From NCBI GenBank assembly GCA_963848825.1, contig CAWKFA010000015.1, forward strand, positions 1,054,001 to 1,118,000: 64,000 nucleotides of DNA. The letters run 5' to 3'. Origin of the DNA: CAVVSQ01 sp963848825 (GTDB taxonomy: Bacteria; Planctomycetota; Planctomycetia; Gemmatales; Gemmataceae). A model generated the notes under the pieces. It searched no databases, was not told where the DNA came from, and saw nothing but the letters and a program-made list of their open reading frames with translations. Both the position numbers and the translations under genes were made by a program. Shown one piece after another: positions 12,335-20,553 of the stretch (position 1 is its first letter; each line of letters begins with the position of its first letter).

Positions 12335-12805
12335 ATGACCGCACTGACTTCTGAGAATTTTGAAACCGTTGCCCCGACTGAGGCCGATGCTCTGCTTGCT
12401 CGCGAGTCCAGTCGCCGCCTGGCAGCCCACAAGCTTGGCAAACGGTCCAGCGTCCGCATCCAGCTCCTCGACGATAGCGATAGGGCCGAAACCGTCGCCG
12501 TGCCAGCGTCCGCCCTGCGCATGTTCCTGCATCTGCTCACCGAGATGTCCCAGGGCAATGCTGTGACCCTGATTCCCACGCACGCAGAGTTGACCACACA
12601 GGAAGCCGCCAACCTGCTCAGCGTCTCTCGCCCCTATCTGGTGAAGCTGCTGGATGAAGAAAAAATCCCGTGCCGAACGGTCGGGAAATACCGCCGCGTT
12701 CGCTTCGACGACTTGATGGCTTACAAAAGTAAGGACGACGAGGCCAGAGCCAGAATTCTCGACCAGATGACCGCCGAAGCCCAGGAGCTAGGGATGGGCT
12801 ATTGA
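12335..12805 (+). CDS. Excisionase-type HTH protein, antitoxin-like, without a toxin
   Basis: A GGAGGGA ribosome-binding site sits seven bases before this ATG; the same frame runs upstream to 12083 but lacks such a site. The 156-residue product has an N-terminal region like antitoxins of PIN-domain pairs (KLGKRSSVRIQLLDD) and a MerR/excisionase-type helix-turn-helix (LTTQEAANLLSVSRPYLVKL, then VGKYRRVRFDDLMAY) at about residues 86-135. These genes normally precede a PIN ribonuclease with overlapping stop and start. Here TGATGG does give an ATG overlapping the stop, but that frame runs into the convergent gene at 12832 and shows no PIN motif. The toxin therefore appears lost. Confidence 0.7.
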   Translation: MTALTSENFETVAPTEADALLARESSRRLAAHKLGKRSSVRIQLLDDSDRAETVAVPASALRMFLHLLTEMSQGNAVTLIPTHAELTTQEAANLLSVSRPYLVKLLDEEKIPCRTVGKYRRVRFDDLMAYKSKDDEARARILDQMTAEAQELGMGY

Positions 12806-12831
12806 TGGAGCAAATTGCTGCGATGGTACCA

Positions 12832-13131
12832 CTACCGGCCCCCGGCCTTTCGTGCCGCCAGCTTTCGTTTTCGTTCTGCCGTGTACTTCCACCAAGGCTT
12901 CTTTGGCTCCCCTTCCATGAACCGGACGGCGGCGATGAACGTGTCCAGCACGCAAGGATCGTGACGCTGGCCTGTGATGCGGCAGAGGTCGTCGTACATC
13001 GCATACGGGTCACGCCCCGGCAACTCGGTGGGCGTGGTGATCCCTAATTGGCGAAGGTCCGCGGCGATTGCCGGGCCGACGTTGGGGATTTCTTCGAGCT
13101 TTGTCAGATCACGTCCTTCCTTTAGGTTCAT
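12832..13131 (-). CDS. Helix-hairpin-helix protein of the Cdd1 (pathogenicity locus) family
   Basis: The 99-residue protein opens with LTKLEEIPNVGPAIAADLRQLGI, a helix-hairpin-helix of the kind that binds DNA without sequence preference, followed by GRDPYAMYDDLCRITGQ and a conserved RFMEGEPKKPWWKYTAE tail. The order HhH, Y-DLC-xTGQ and PKKPWW is the Cdd1 pattern as I know it. Its start overlaps the stop of the gene upstream by four bases (13128-13131), so the two are translationally coupled. The biochemical role of the family is not established. Confidence 0.78.
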   Translation of the reverse strand: MNLKEGRDLTKLEEIPNVGPAIAADLRQLGITTPTELPGRDPYAMYDDLCRITGQRHDPCVLDTFIAAVRFMEGEPKKPWWKYTAERKRKLAARKAGGR

Positions 13132-13704
13132 TGGTCTTCCCCGCCGTAAAAGCTTTGGTTACGGATAGAAAACCCCTGGTCGTTGGCGCCATCAGGATCG
13201 AGGATGCTCACCATCTCCTCGAACACGTCTCGTGGAAAGCCGTGAGTTGAGCGGTCGTGCCTCAGGGCCGACATGGGAATCTCCTTGAGCCGGGAGTCGA
13301 TTTCAGAAAGTGCTACGTCCCCAGCCGCCAACCAGTACGCCGCATATTTGGTCATTTCGTTCATCGACCCCGTTACCGAGCGATTCAGCGCCTTGGCAAA
13401 CCGCACCGTGCCGCTGGCGGGTGCGATAAAACGCTCGTAGGCCGTTTCCTGGCTTTCGTCTTTCATGAACTTCCGAATGCTGCTCAAAGCCCGCTCGATG
13501 AAGTCGCTGTTGCTGGTGATGCCCTTTCCAAACATCAACGTGGAAATCAGCGACTTTGTGTTGCTCAGGAGGATGTACTGCGCTCGATCCGCAACAAACA
13601 AATGGGCTGACCAGTCGGCAAGCGGGTTGTTGTCCAGAGGTAGGCGCAGGTAACGTCCCGGCCTTGATCTTGGTGTTCAGCTTTTGCGAAAGTCGGAAGA
13701 TCAT
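13128..13704 (-). CDS. DUF6933-like protein (one frame break)
   Basis: The N-terminus MIFRLSQKLNTKIKAGTLPA is in one frame. The rest (LFVADRAQYILLSNTKSLIS, then FIERALSSIRKFM and RFAKALNRSVTGSMNEMTK) is in another, with the join near 13650. The combined 190 or so residues match the DUF6933 arrangement: a short basic N-terminus, an N-P-L-A-D-W segment at the join, and a hydrophobic strand ending in N-T-K. The function is unknown. It is cotranscribed with, and overlaps, the Cdd1-like gene. Confidence 0.62.
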
Positions 13705-13777
13705 CGCTCCCTCATGGGTCACTCTGCTTTTTCCGGCCCCGCGACGCCACGCACGAAGGCGGATGTTCCAACAACCT

Positions 13778-14237
13778 TTACTTCGCTTCATCAATTTGCC
13801 GCAAGAGGGCGTTCACGAGTTCGTAGGCTCGGCGTTGTTGCATTTCGAGATCGAAGGCTGTCCCAGCAGTGGCCTCCTCCGCGGTTTGTGCCGCCCACAC
13901 GGGGCCGATGCTGTCAAGGCGAGCGAACTTGTCTCGAAGGATGGCGATGCCTTCTGCAATCAGCACGCATCCTTCTTCTTCATCCGCTCGCATAAGAGTG
14001 ATCGCCTTGATGCACAAGAAGGCGGCAATCGTCGGCAGTTTTGCGGTGACTTTGTTGTGCCCTCCATCCGGTAGCAGACGGTGAAGGCCAGCCAAACCCG
14101 AACCCCAATGAACAGCAGATCACATAGAGCGAATAAAGTGGCGAAATAGGAATAGCGATCGCCACGATTCGCCACGGCGACCAAAGTTGGCGGCTTGAGG
14201 TTCTTGACTGGAAAACCTTTGAAAAGCGGCAACTCAC
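13778..14237 (-). CDS. Hypothetical protein (probable frame break)
   Basis: The 3' half, 13778-14060, reads as a soluble helical protein (KVTAKLPTIAAFLCIKAITL, then AEGIAILRDKFARLDSIGP) ending RRAYELVNALLRQIDEAK. Upstream, a different frame gives a hydrophobic stretch (YFATLFALCDLLFIGVRVWL) that runs back to the end of the DUF2442-HTH gene. Joining them near 14060 makes one protein of about 150 residues. The start is uncertain: a GTG overlaps the upstream stop at 14237. I recognise no family, and the two halves could be separate. Confidence 0.35.
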
Positions 14238-15136
14238 TCCATGGCTTTCGCCAACCTCTCCATGTAAACATTAACACCTAGACCGTGAGCGTGCGCCAGG
14301 GCGGTGAGTGCAGTCGTCGTAGCCCGGCATTCTCCTTGTTCGATTCGCCGTAGTTGCCGTTCGGTGAGTCCCTCGACTTTCGACTGCGAGAATCCGGCTC
14401 CCTCGCGAAGCTTGCGGATCGCGGACCCGTACCGTCTGTTAAAGCCCTCGCTTCGTTGCATGGCCTTTCGGACTTCTTCCGGATCGACCGCCTGAAGGAA
14501 CTGATTCCACCCCAAATGAACATCCAGGTCCGGCCAGTAGATGAACGAACCATCTGGATCTATCTCGAAGTTCCGCAGCACGTCATGGGACTGGCCTCGC
14601 AGAGCAAGAACATCCTTGATGGGGACGTGCAGCATCCGGTGATTCGGACCCCGAACAAGAAGCGAATTGGCGGTGAGGTAAGCGTCGATGATGCTGCCGC
14701 GGGTACCGTCCCGCCCGAGTGCGGAGCAGACACGTCCGAGCAACTGAGACACCTGCGGAGCCTCAAGATCATCGACCTTTACGACATGAAGCCGACTCTC
14801 GGACCGAATCTTCGTCGTCCTCATCCACTGGGCGACTTGATCGGGGTGCGTGGTCGGTTCGGTGAAGAGCAGGTGGAACGCCTCAGAAAGCATCGGCTCT
14901 AGGCGTTCATCGGCCAGCACAAGGTGGTCTTCATCCGCGTGGGAGAGAACGACGATCTGGAACCTGCCAATGTGCTTACCGAGGTCATGGGTGACATCCG
15001 CCTGACCGAGTTCGTGAATTCCCGCCAAGCGGGCCAAGACCTTGTTGCGTTTGGCGGCACTTCGGTAGGCGTGGGCGAGTCGCGGCGAAGTCGCAAAGAA
15101 TCCAATCGTACGTCGAATTAACGTTTTGGTAATCAT
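14234..15136 (-). CDS. DUF2442-like protein with C-terminal XRE-type HTH
   Basis: The 300-residue protein starts MITKTLIRRTIGFFATS; its ATG overlaps the TGA of the upstream DUF4160 gene, which fixes the start better than the earlier codon at 15157. Residues about 150-210 end with DPDGSFIYWPDLDVHLGW, the closing signature of DUF2442. The last 65 residues (AIRKLREGAGFSQSKVEGLTER) form an XRE-like helix-turn-helix. DUF4160 and DUF2442 genes commonly occur as a pair and are suspected toxin-antitoxin modules. The N-terminal 140 residues (VVLSHADEDHLVLADERLEP) are unusual for DUF2442 and unrecognised. Confidence 0.65.
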   Translation of the reverse strand: MITKTLIRRTIGFFATSPRLAHAYRSAAKRNKVLARLAGIHELGQADVTHDLGKHIGRFQIVVLSHADEDHLVLADERLEPMLSEAFHLLFTEPTTHPDQVAQWMRTTKIRSESRLHVVKVDDLEAPQVSQLLGRVCSALGRDGTRGSIIDAYLTANSLLVRGPNHRMLHVPIKDVLALRGQSHDVLRNFEIDPDGSFIYWPDLDVHLGWNQFLQAVDPEEVRKAMQRSEGFNRRYGSAIRKLREGAGFSQSKVEGLTERQLRRIEQGECRATTTALTALAHAHGLGVNVYMERLAKAME

Positions 15137-15390
15137 TGGTTTACGTTCGTCTCCCACTCGACCAACAGGTTTGCTCGGTTCTTAATCACCGCTTTCTTAA
15201 GCTGGCGAAGGATTTTTCCGCCCGGATCTTCGCCCCACACCGTCTCGAACATTTGGGTCTCGCCTTCTGGGAACTTGACCCGTATTTCCCACTCGCCCTC
15301 CTTTTTGGCGTGAAAATGTGGGGGTTCGTGATCATTCGACCAAAACCAACATGTCAGCCCGGCTATCTCGAAACAAGTGACCTTGGGCAT
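15133..15390 (-). CDS. DUF4160 domain protein
   Basis: This 85-residue protein carries the hallmark EPPHFHAKKEGEWEIRVKFP: the HFHA block, then a basic-acidic strand. DUF4160 proteins are small and often encoded beside DUF2442 genes, as here, with a four-base stop/start overlap (15133-15136). A toxin-antitoxin role has been suggested for such pairs; I only infer it here. The upstream region 15391-15633 has no gene I can support. Confidence 0.8.
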   Translation of the reverse strand: MPKVTCFEIAGLTCWFWSNDHEPPHFHAKKEGEWEIRVKFPEGETQMFETVWGEDPGGKILRQLKKAVIKNRANLLVEWETNVNQ

Positions 15391-15633
15391 GATTTCCCCG
15401 GCACTCCTTTAACTATACTCGGCAACCGGACTTTTTTCAATGAGTACAATATAAAATATGTCCGATTTGAGCGGAATTCCTGATGCACACCCGCGGACAA
15501 GCGGCGGGAACTTCTCAAGGATTTGAGGCTGGCCCCAGCATGGATGCTTCCGATCTTCCGCGAACTCGCCTTCATAATGAAAAAACTCACTTGGATGCCC
15601 GGGGTGTCGTCTACTTGCCGGGCTCCCCCGATG

Positions 15634-16170
15634 TTAGGTGCCCCGCCGGTCCGGTTCAGCGTCAGGTTGGGCCAGTTGCTGCCGCCGCAACCCCTCGTGT
15701 TGCGCCCAGCGCGTGGGTATGTAGGACTGGTCGCGGACGACCACCGTCTCGGGCGTGAACCGCACCATCGTCAGGTCAGAGTCCTGGCCATGCGCCGCGT
15801 AATCGAAGCGCGGGTCCCAGTCCCCTTCGTCCGGTCCGAAGTACCTTCGGAAGATGGCCTTGGCCATCGCCTGGTCGAGCGGGAGCACCTCCGCCCGGCC
15901 CCGCATCCCGACGTGGTGGCTCAACCCCGTCGCTGGTTCCCAGTCCACGATGCCGAGGGCGCACCGCGGCTCGTGCTTCAGGTTTGCTGGGAACGATGTG
16001 CCGCCGATGATCCAGACGGCTTGACCGTCCCAGTGGAACCAGACGGGCGATTCGCGCGGCCCCTGGTCAGAGCTGTGGGCCAGGTGGGCGTACAACGGCC
16101 GGGACAGGAACTCGTCCAGGTCAAAAACCGCACGGGCCCCGGCGGAGACGCTCTTTTCGACGATATTCAT
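15634..16170 (-). CDS. Pyridoxamine 5'-phosphate oxidase-fold protein
   Basis: The 178-residue protein has the flavin-binding split-barrel pattern: YAHLAHSSDQGPRESPVWFHWDG is split here as YAHLAHSSDQ and PRESPVWFHWDGQAVWI, followed by NLKHEPRCALGIVDWEP and a C-terminal MVRFTPETVVVRD strand. Members bind FMN, F420 or haem and reduce varied substrates; the substrate cannot be read here. The last 20 or so residues (RRQQLAQPDAEPDRRGT) are low in hydrophobics and may reflect a frame slip near the stop. It overlaps the acetyltransferase gene upstream by four bases. Confidence 0.75.
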   Translation of the reverse strand: MNIVEKSVSAGARAVFDLDEFLSRPLYAHLAHSSDQGPRESPVWFHWDGQAVWIIGGTSFPANLKHEPRCALGIVDWEPATGLSHHVGMRGRAEVLPLDQAMAKAIFRRYFGPDEGDWDPRFDYAAHGQDSDLTMVRFTPETVVVRDQSYIPTRWAQHEGLRRQQLAQPDAEPDRRGT

Positions 16171-16658
16171 CCTGAACTCTCCTGCCCGCTGCGTGCGTCG
16201 GCTCCGACGCGCTTCTCGTAAAACAGGCTGAGCGGATCTTCTACATAGACTCCGAACGGAGGGATGCGTTGGAACCCGGCCTGCTCATAAAAGTTGATGG
16301 CTGCTGTCTGGTGAATACCCGTTTCTAACCGTAGAAGGCTGACGCCGCAGGTGCGGGCGTAGGCTGCCAAGTGATCCAGGAGCAGTTTGGCGAGCCCCAA
16401 TCCCCGAAAGCGTGGACACACATACATCCGCTTGAGTTCGCCGTACTCCGTGCCAACTAGCTGAATGCCGCCGCATCCGGCCGGTATATTGTCATGGCGG
16501 ATCACGAAAAAGGCGACCGACTGTGAAATCAACTTTTCGACACTGTAACCATGCCTGCTTGCCGCCGGATAGAGCGGCTCGAGATGGGCTTCAAGTTCAG
16601 TAATAAGCATCTTGGCGTCGGCGCTGTCGGGCCGGGAGCTTGTAATGGTGGTTGTCAT
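16167..16658 (-). CDS. GNAT-family N-acetyltransferase
   Basis: The acetyl-CoA binding motif A is clear: GELKRMYVCPRFRGLGLAKLLLDHL, of which MYVCPRFRGLGLAKLLLDHL is the core (about residues 75-95). It is followed by LRLETGIHQTAAINFYEQAGF, the motif B region that closes the fold. Length (163) is typical. The substrate is unknown; the ETG...AINFYEQAGF type resembles general small-molecule or amino-acid acetyltransferases. It shares a four-base overlap with the PPOX-fold gene, so the two are one operon. Confidence 0.82.
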   Translation of the reverse strand: MTTTITSSRPDSADAKMLITELEAHLEPLYPAASRHGYSVEKLISQSVAFFVIRHDNIPAGCGGIQLVGTEYGELKRMYVCPRFRGLGLAKLLLDHLAAYARTCGVSLLRLETGIHQTAAINFYEQAGFQRIPPFGVYVEDPLSLFYEKRVGADARSGQESSG

Positions 16659-16936
16659 GGCCGTTAGGCACTACCCTCCTCGACACCGACAACCGTGCTC
16701 CGACGCTCGGTTAGGATCGTGTCGCGCCAAATACTTCGAGACGGGAGGCGGTCCGCTCGCCGGACCTGCTTTCCCCACGCTCAGACCGGTTATACTAAAC
16801 TATAGACATAAGAGGGCATCGCTATTTGTCGGCGGTAGATAGCAACGAGGCATCGCACCAGATCCCTGGAGGCCGAGCCGACCGGCAAGACGATGTTGGC
16901 GAGGCGTGGAGGCACCAAGATGCGGAGGGCAGCGCT

Positions 16937-17356
16937 GTGAACAGGGCCCAGCTCCGGCAGCTGGCGGAGGATCGGATCCTCGACGCGGAATGCCTGCTGG
17001 CTAGCGGGAGGCCGGCCGGAGCCTATTACCTCGCCGGGTACACGGTTGAGTGCGGGTTGAAGGCATGCATCATGGCCCATGTCGAGGCTGCCGGTGCTAT
17101 CTTTCAGGATAAGAAGTTTTCCGAGAAATGCTGGACGCACGATCTCGAAGAACTGGTCAAGTTGGCGAACCTCAAGCCTGCGCTCGACGCCGACACCGCC
17201 GCCAACGCCGCACTATTCGCCAATTGGGGCGTGGCCAAGGACTGGAAGGAGACCAGCCGCTACGAGCAGAGAACTCGGCCGCAAGCGCAGGCCCTCTTCG
17301 ATGCGATTGATAATAAACCTGACGGAGTGCTCCAATGGATACGGAATCACTGGTAG
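16937..17356 (+). CDS. HEPN-domain protein
   Basis: I choose GTG at 16937 because GGAGGG lies about eight bases upstream and the conserved domain starts immediately (NRAQLRQLAEDRILDAECLL). The helical motif AGAYYLAGYTVECGLKACIM is the HEPN signature region. In some HEPN families an R-x4-6-H motif gives RNase activity; I see none in the usual place (WTHDLEELVKLA lies there), so this may be a non-nuclease member. The gene overlaps the next one by 22 bases, suggesting they act together. Confidence 0.72.
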   Translation: MNRAQLRQLAEDRILDAECLLASGRPAGAYYLAGYTVECGLKACIMAHVEAAGAIFQDKKFSEKCWTHDLEELVKLANLKPALDADTAANAALFANWGVAKDWKETSRYEQRTRPQAQALFDAIDNKPDGVLQWIRNHW

Positions 17357-17739
17357 ATAATCTGATCGACGACGGTCAGAAGCTCGTCGAGGAAGTCTCG
17401 CAGCGCGGCTTCCCCGTGACGGCCGCCTTCTGGCTCAGGGCCAGCGAGGACGATAGATGGTATTTTTACATCGTGTCGCCGGTCGTGGATAAGGAAGGAC
17501 TCGCGCAGGCCTACAGGCGGCTGCACCCGTTGGTCCGGGGAGTTCCGGAACCGATGTGGATCGACCCGCTGGAGATCAAACTGATCGGACCGAGCAACCC
17601 GATCGCCCAGGACGTACTTGCCATCCACGGCCGTGCGCCTGGCCCGCGCGTATCACCCATCCGATGGGGCGGAAAGAGGCTAGGCAATATAAGCGTCGAA
17701 GGGGCCTACCTCTACTCGCTTCCGGTGACCACGCCCTAG
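17335..17739 (+). CDS. Hypothetical partner of the HEPN protein
   Basis: This 134-residue protein begins MDTESLVDNLIDDGQKLVEEV inside the 3' end of the HEPN gene, so translation is coupled. It has a strand-rich core (TAAFWLRASEDDRWYFYIVS, then PMWIDPLEIKLIGPSNPIAQ) and no membrane segment. HEPN genes are commonly paired with minimal nucleotidyltransferase antitoxins, but the GSx10DxD motif of those is absent. I do not recognise the family. Confidence 0.6.
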   Translation: MDTESLVDNLIDDGQKLVEEVSQRGFPVTAAFWLRASEDDRWYFYIVSPVVDKEGLAQAYRRLHPLVRGVPEPMWIDPLEIKLIGPSNPIAQDVLAIHGRAPGPRVSPIRWGGKRLGNISVEGAYLYSLPVTTP

Positions 17740-17800
17740 CAAAAGGTGTCGCGGTGCAGACCGCGAACTGGCTCTGACCCCGAAAGGCCTGGACAGAAGC

Positions 17801-18922
17801 TTAGCAAAGAATGTATGGACCGCAGCGGCCCAGACTCGGCATTTTCAGCGAACTTCGGCAAGGAATGTCGGACGCAACGGCAGGCGCTCCGGCGCTGTAA
17901 CGCTCGGCAGGCAACAAACCTGAATTTCGCCCGTGCCCAGGGCGATTCCACGAAACGTCATCCACCACGAGAGGATGCTTTTCTTTCGCGGCGGGAACGC
18001 AAACTTCGCACAAATCAATCCCTTGAGGCACGCTCGAAACAGAACGTCGGCCTTCCGCTTCTGCCGAAGTTATCTCGGCGTCCACGCGTCGCACGCCGCC
18101 GGCACGGATGTGCTCAAGCCCCAAACTCCACAGGCCGTACGCGTCGGTTACCGAAACGATCCCCGAGTCGAGCGCTGACCCGGAGAACTCCAGCACGGGG
18201 TCGATGAATGCACCCGCTGGCGCGTTCAATTCGACGGGGATCGAAGCCACTCCTCCCAGCGGAATCTCGCAAGTTAAGCACGGCCCCTTGTAAGCCAACG
18301 TCTGCGTCACCGGGACGCTGGTTCCGGGCTGCGGACGATTTCGGAAGTAATAGCACTGTTGATGCGGCAGCGCCTGGGTTTTCAGATCGCGGCTCGTGCT
18401 CCTTGCGATTTCTGGCGACAAGCCAAGCAGATTACAGATCCGAATGAGCAGGTCATCGGCAAATACGAGCCCTCTTTCCATCACGGATTCAATCGCTTCG
18501 GCGCTCAGCATACGTTCGAAGACGCGGCCCCACTCCGCGGCCCTCATCTGGGGCGGCCATTTCTTGGTCCGTCCCGGCAACAGCCCGCGCATCGACGCAT
18601 AGCCATCGACCTGTTTTCCCCGCTCGAACAAGAGAAAGCCGAACGCATCGCTATCCCAAATCGACGTGAGCAACACCGGGCGATGCGAGACCGCGGAAAG
18701 CTGCTTGGCCAGGTCCATCACCTCATCGGTAACGGCGTCCGGGTTCGAAAGGTCGAAGAAACTGATCCAGGGAGGTGCGGGCACCGCGATCAGTTCCCGA
18801 TCCGCCTCGTCGGCATTCTCGACGCGCTGGCAGCCCAGACGCTCACCCGTTGCCTGGACGAATTCGTCCAGATTCATCGCCTGCGGTGCGAAAACGTGAA
18901 GACTCGTGCACGTTAATCCCAT
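17801..18922 (-). CDS. Conserved hypothetical protein
   Basis: The 373-residue protein starts after GAGG six bases upstream; a second ATG (MNLDEFVQATGERLG) lies 15 codons in. The body contains APPWISFFDLSNPDAVTDEV and RPVLLTSIWDSDAFGFLLFE, reading like a globular domain with a conserved aspartate-rich strand, then a C-terminal half with AGAFIDPVLEFSGSALDSGI. After about residue 320 composition turns basic and cysteine-rich, suggesting a frame slip near 17960. I recognise no family or function. Confidence 0.5.
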   Translation of the reverse strand: MGLTCTSLHVFAPQAMNLDEFVQATGERLGCQRVENADEADRELIAVPAPPWISFFDLSNPDAVTDEVMDLAKQLSAVSHRPVLLTSIWDSDAFGFLLFERGKQVDGYASMRGLLPGRTKKWPPQMRAAEWGRVFERMLSAEAIESVMERGLVFADDLLIRICNLLGLSPEIARSTSRDLKTQALPHQQCYYFRNRPQPGTSVPVTQTLAYKGPCLTCEIPLGGVASIPVELNAPAGAFIDPVLEFSGSALDSGIVSVTDAYGLWSLGLEHIRAGGVRRVDAEITSAEAEGRRSVSSVPQGIDLCEVCVPAAKEKHPLVVDDVSWNRPGHGRNSGLLPAERYSAGAPAVASDIPCRSSLKMPSLGRCGPYILC

Positions 18923-19079
18923 GGATGGCCTCGATTCTCTACTGCGACATCAACCGGCTCAGGTGACCTGAGCAGGAAATTTTTGCTTTTCGTAAACACC
19001 CGCGCCAGAGCCGCTGTGGAGACGCCTCCGGATGGGCATCGTGAGCCGTGAAGTAATGGTACGCTCCCATTCTTGCACC

Positions 19080-19373
19080 TCATTTGCTGCCTGGCGAGAT
19101 TTGGTCGACATCTCCCGGGTCCTCGTCAGCGCCCTTCGCAAAAAACTTCAGATGCAGGATGTTTCCCGACATCCAAAGGACGCCGATTCCCACGAGCCCA
19201 AGCTCGCCGACGCGAAGTCCCGTGGATTCGGCATCTTCGGGCCACTCCCCCCGCGACTGGATGAGGCGGTACAACAAGTAGGCGAACCCCGCCAGCAAGA
19301 CGATTAGGCCGACGAACCACCCCCCGAGTGGGATCGGTGCGGACTTGACAGGGTTGGGAGGGCCATCCTTCAT
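19080..19373 (-). CDS. Small membrane protein with two transmembrane segments
   Basis: A proline-rich N-terminus (MKDGPPNPVKSAPIPLGG) is followed by a strong hydrophobic helix (WFVGLIVLLAGFAYLLYRLI), a charged loop (SRGEWPEDAEST), a second helix (LGLVGIGVLWMSGNILHL) and an acidic tail. At 97 residues it is a plausible inner-membrane protein of unknown role. The flanks 18923-19079 and 19374-19659 contain no gene I can support. Confidence 0.5.
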   Translation of the reverse strand: MKDGPPNPVKSAPIPLGGWFVGLIVLLAGFAYLLYRLIQSRGEWPEDAESTGLRVGELGLVGIGVLWMSGNILHLKFFAKGADEDPGDVDQISPGSK

Positions 19374-19659
19374 GGCGATGTACCGCTATGCAAGGTTGTG
19401 TTACCTCTACGGGCTGTTAGCAGGACTATGCGAAACGACGACCCGATGCCGCACGCCTCCCCCGCAAAACACGTGATCAATTCCTGGATGCACCAAATAT
19501 ACTTCACAGTCTGCCGTGTGCGGATGATTTACCTGATCCATAAACAGACGCCAAGGATCAACCGGCACAAGGAGATGCGGGCGGTGCTAGTCGAGATGCT
19601 GTAGCTGCCGAGCTAATCCCGACCATGGCCACCGGCCAAGGCACCGCCACGCCCAGAGC

Positions 19660-20493
19660 TGGCTGCCAGTTGGTGACGCCATCGAGGTCAAAGACGTTGT
19701 GTCGGGCGACCCGACCCAAGTGCCGCTTGCTGGACCAGCCAACCGCCAGGGCCGGATCGCCGCCGACAACGTGTTCGGTCGCTCAACTGAGTACCGGGGA
19801 ACGCAGGGGACCGCTATCCTCGGCTTCTTCGACCGCACGGCGGCGATGACCGGCGCTTCTGAAAAGGCGCTACGTCGAGCCAGTCGGCCCTTCCGCAAGG
19901 TCTACGTTCACCCGACCCATCACGCCAGTTACTACCCCGGTGCGGAAGCGATGACACTCAAGCTCTTGTTCGATCCGACGACGGGCCGGGTGCTGGGAGC
20001 GCAGGCTGTGGGCGGGGCCGGTGTGGACAAGCGGATCGACGTGCTGGCCGTGGCGATCCAGGCGGGCATGACCGTGTTCGATCTGGAAGAAATGGAACTG
20101 GCCTATGCACCGCAATACGGATCGGCGAAAGACCCGATCAACATGGCTGGCTTCGTGGCTGGAGGGTTGTTGCGTGGAGATCATCCCCAGGTCGATGTCG
20201 AGGAGGTATTGTCCGCTACTGCATCCGAGCGCCCGTTTCTGCTGGACGTTCGCACGCCGCAGGAATTTGCTTCCGGCCACATTCCCGGAGCCGTGAACAT
20301 CCCGGTAGATGATCTGCGTTCCAGGGTGGACGAACTACCCCGTGACCGGCAAATCGCTGCCTATTGTCAGGTGGGGCAGCGGGGCTACCTGGCGACACGC
20401 ATCTTGCTCCAGGCGGGATTCAAGGCCGTCAACATCGGCGGAGGGTATAAAACCTATCAACTGCTTTACCCGAAAACAAACGAGGTCGGTTAA
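19660..20493 (+). pseudogene. 5'-truncated disulfide reductase with fused rhodanese domain
   Basis: From 19660 the frame reads WLPVGDAIEVKDVVSG and then VPLAGPANRQGRIAADNVFG, the FAD-contact end of CoA-disulfide-reductase-type enzymes. It continues through the dimerisation domain (TAAMTGASEKALR, YAPQYGSAKDPINMAGF) and a C-terminal rhodanese domain (FLLDVRTPQEFASGHIPGAV, with the catalytic loop cysteine in YCQVGQRGYLA). The first 280 or so residues, with both nucleotide-binding folds and the active-site cysteine, are absent: sequence left of 19660 has no related frame. An in-frame start at 19699 could still yield the rhodanese part. It precedes the arsenic genes on the same strand. Confidence 0.72.
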
Positions 20494-20553
20494 GCGGTGC
20501 AATCGAGTTTGGCGCGGGCGGGACGGGTAACTTGGCGGATCAGGGGAGGGGCC

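Noticed and set aside
12802..13047. Possible PIN toxin after the antitoxin
   Set aside because: It lacks the acidic PIN residues and overlaps most of the well-supported Cdd1-like gene.
15523..16221. 232-codon plus-strand frame
   Set aside because: Antisense to the PPOX-fold gene, which has the full family pattern.
19398..19604. 68-codon plus-strand frame before the disulfide reductase remnant
   Set aside because: No Shine-Dalgarno site and no family; it could not be joined to the remnant.
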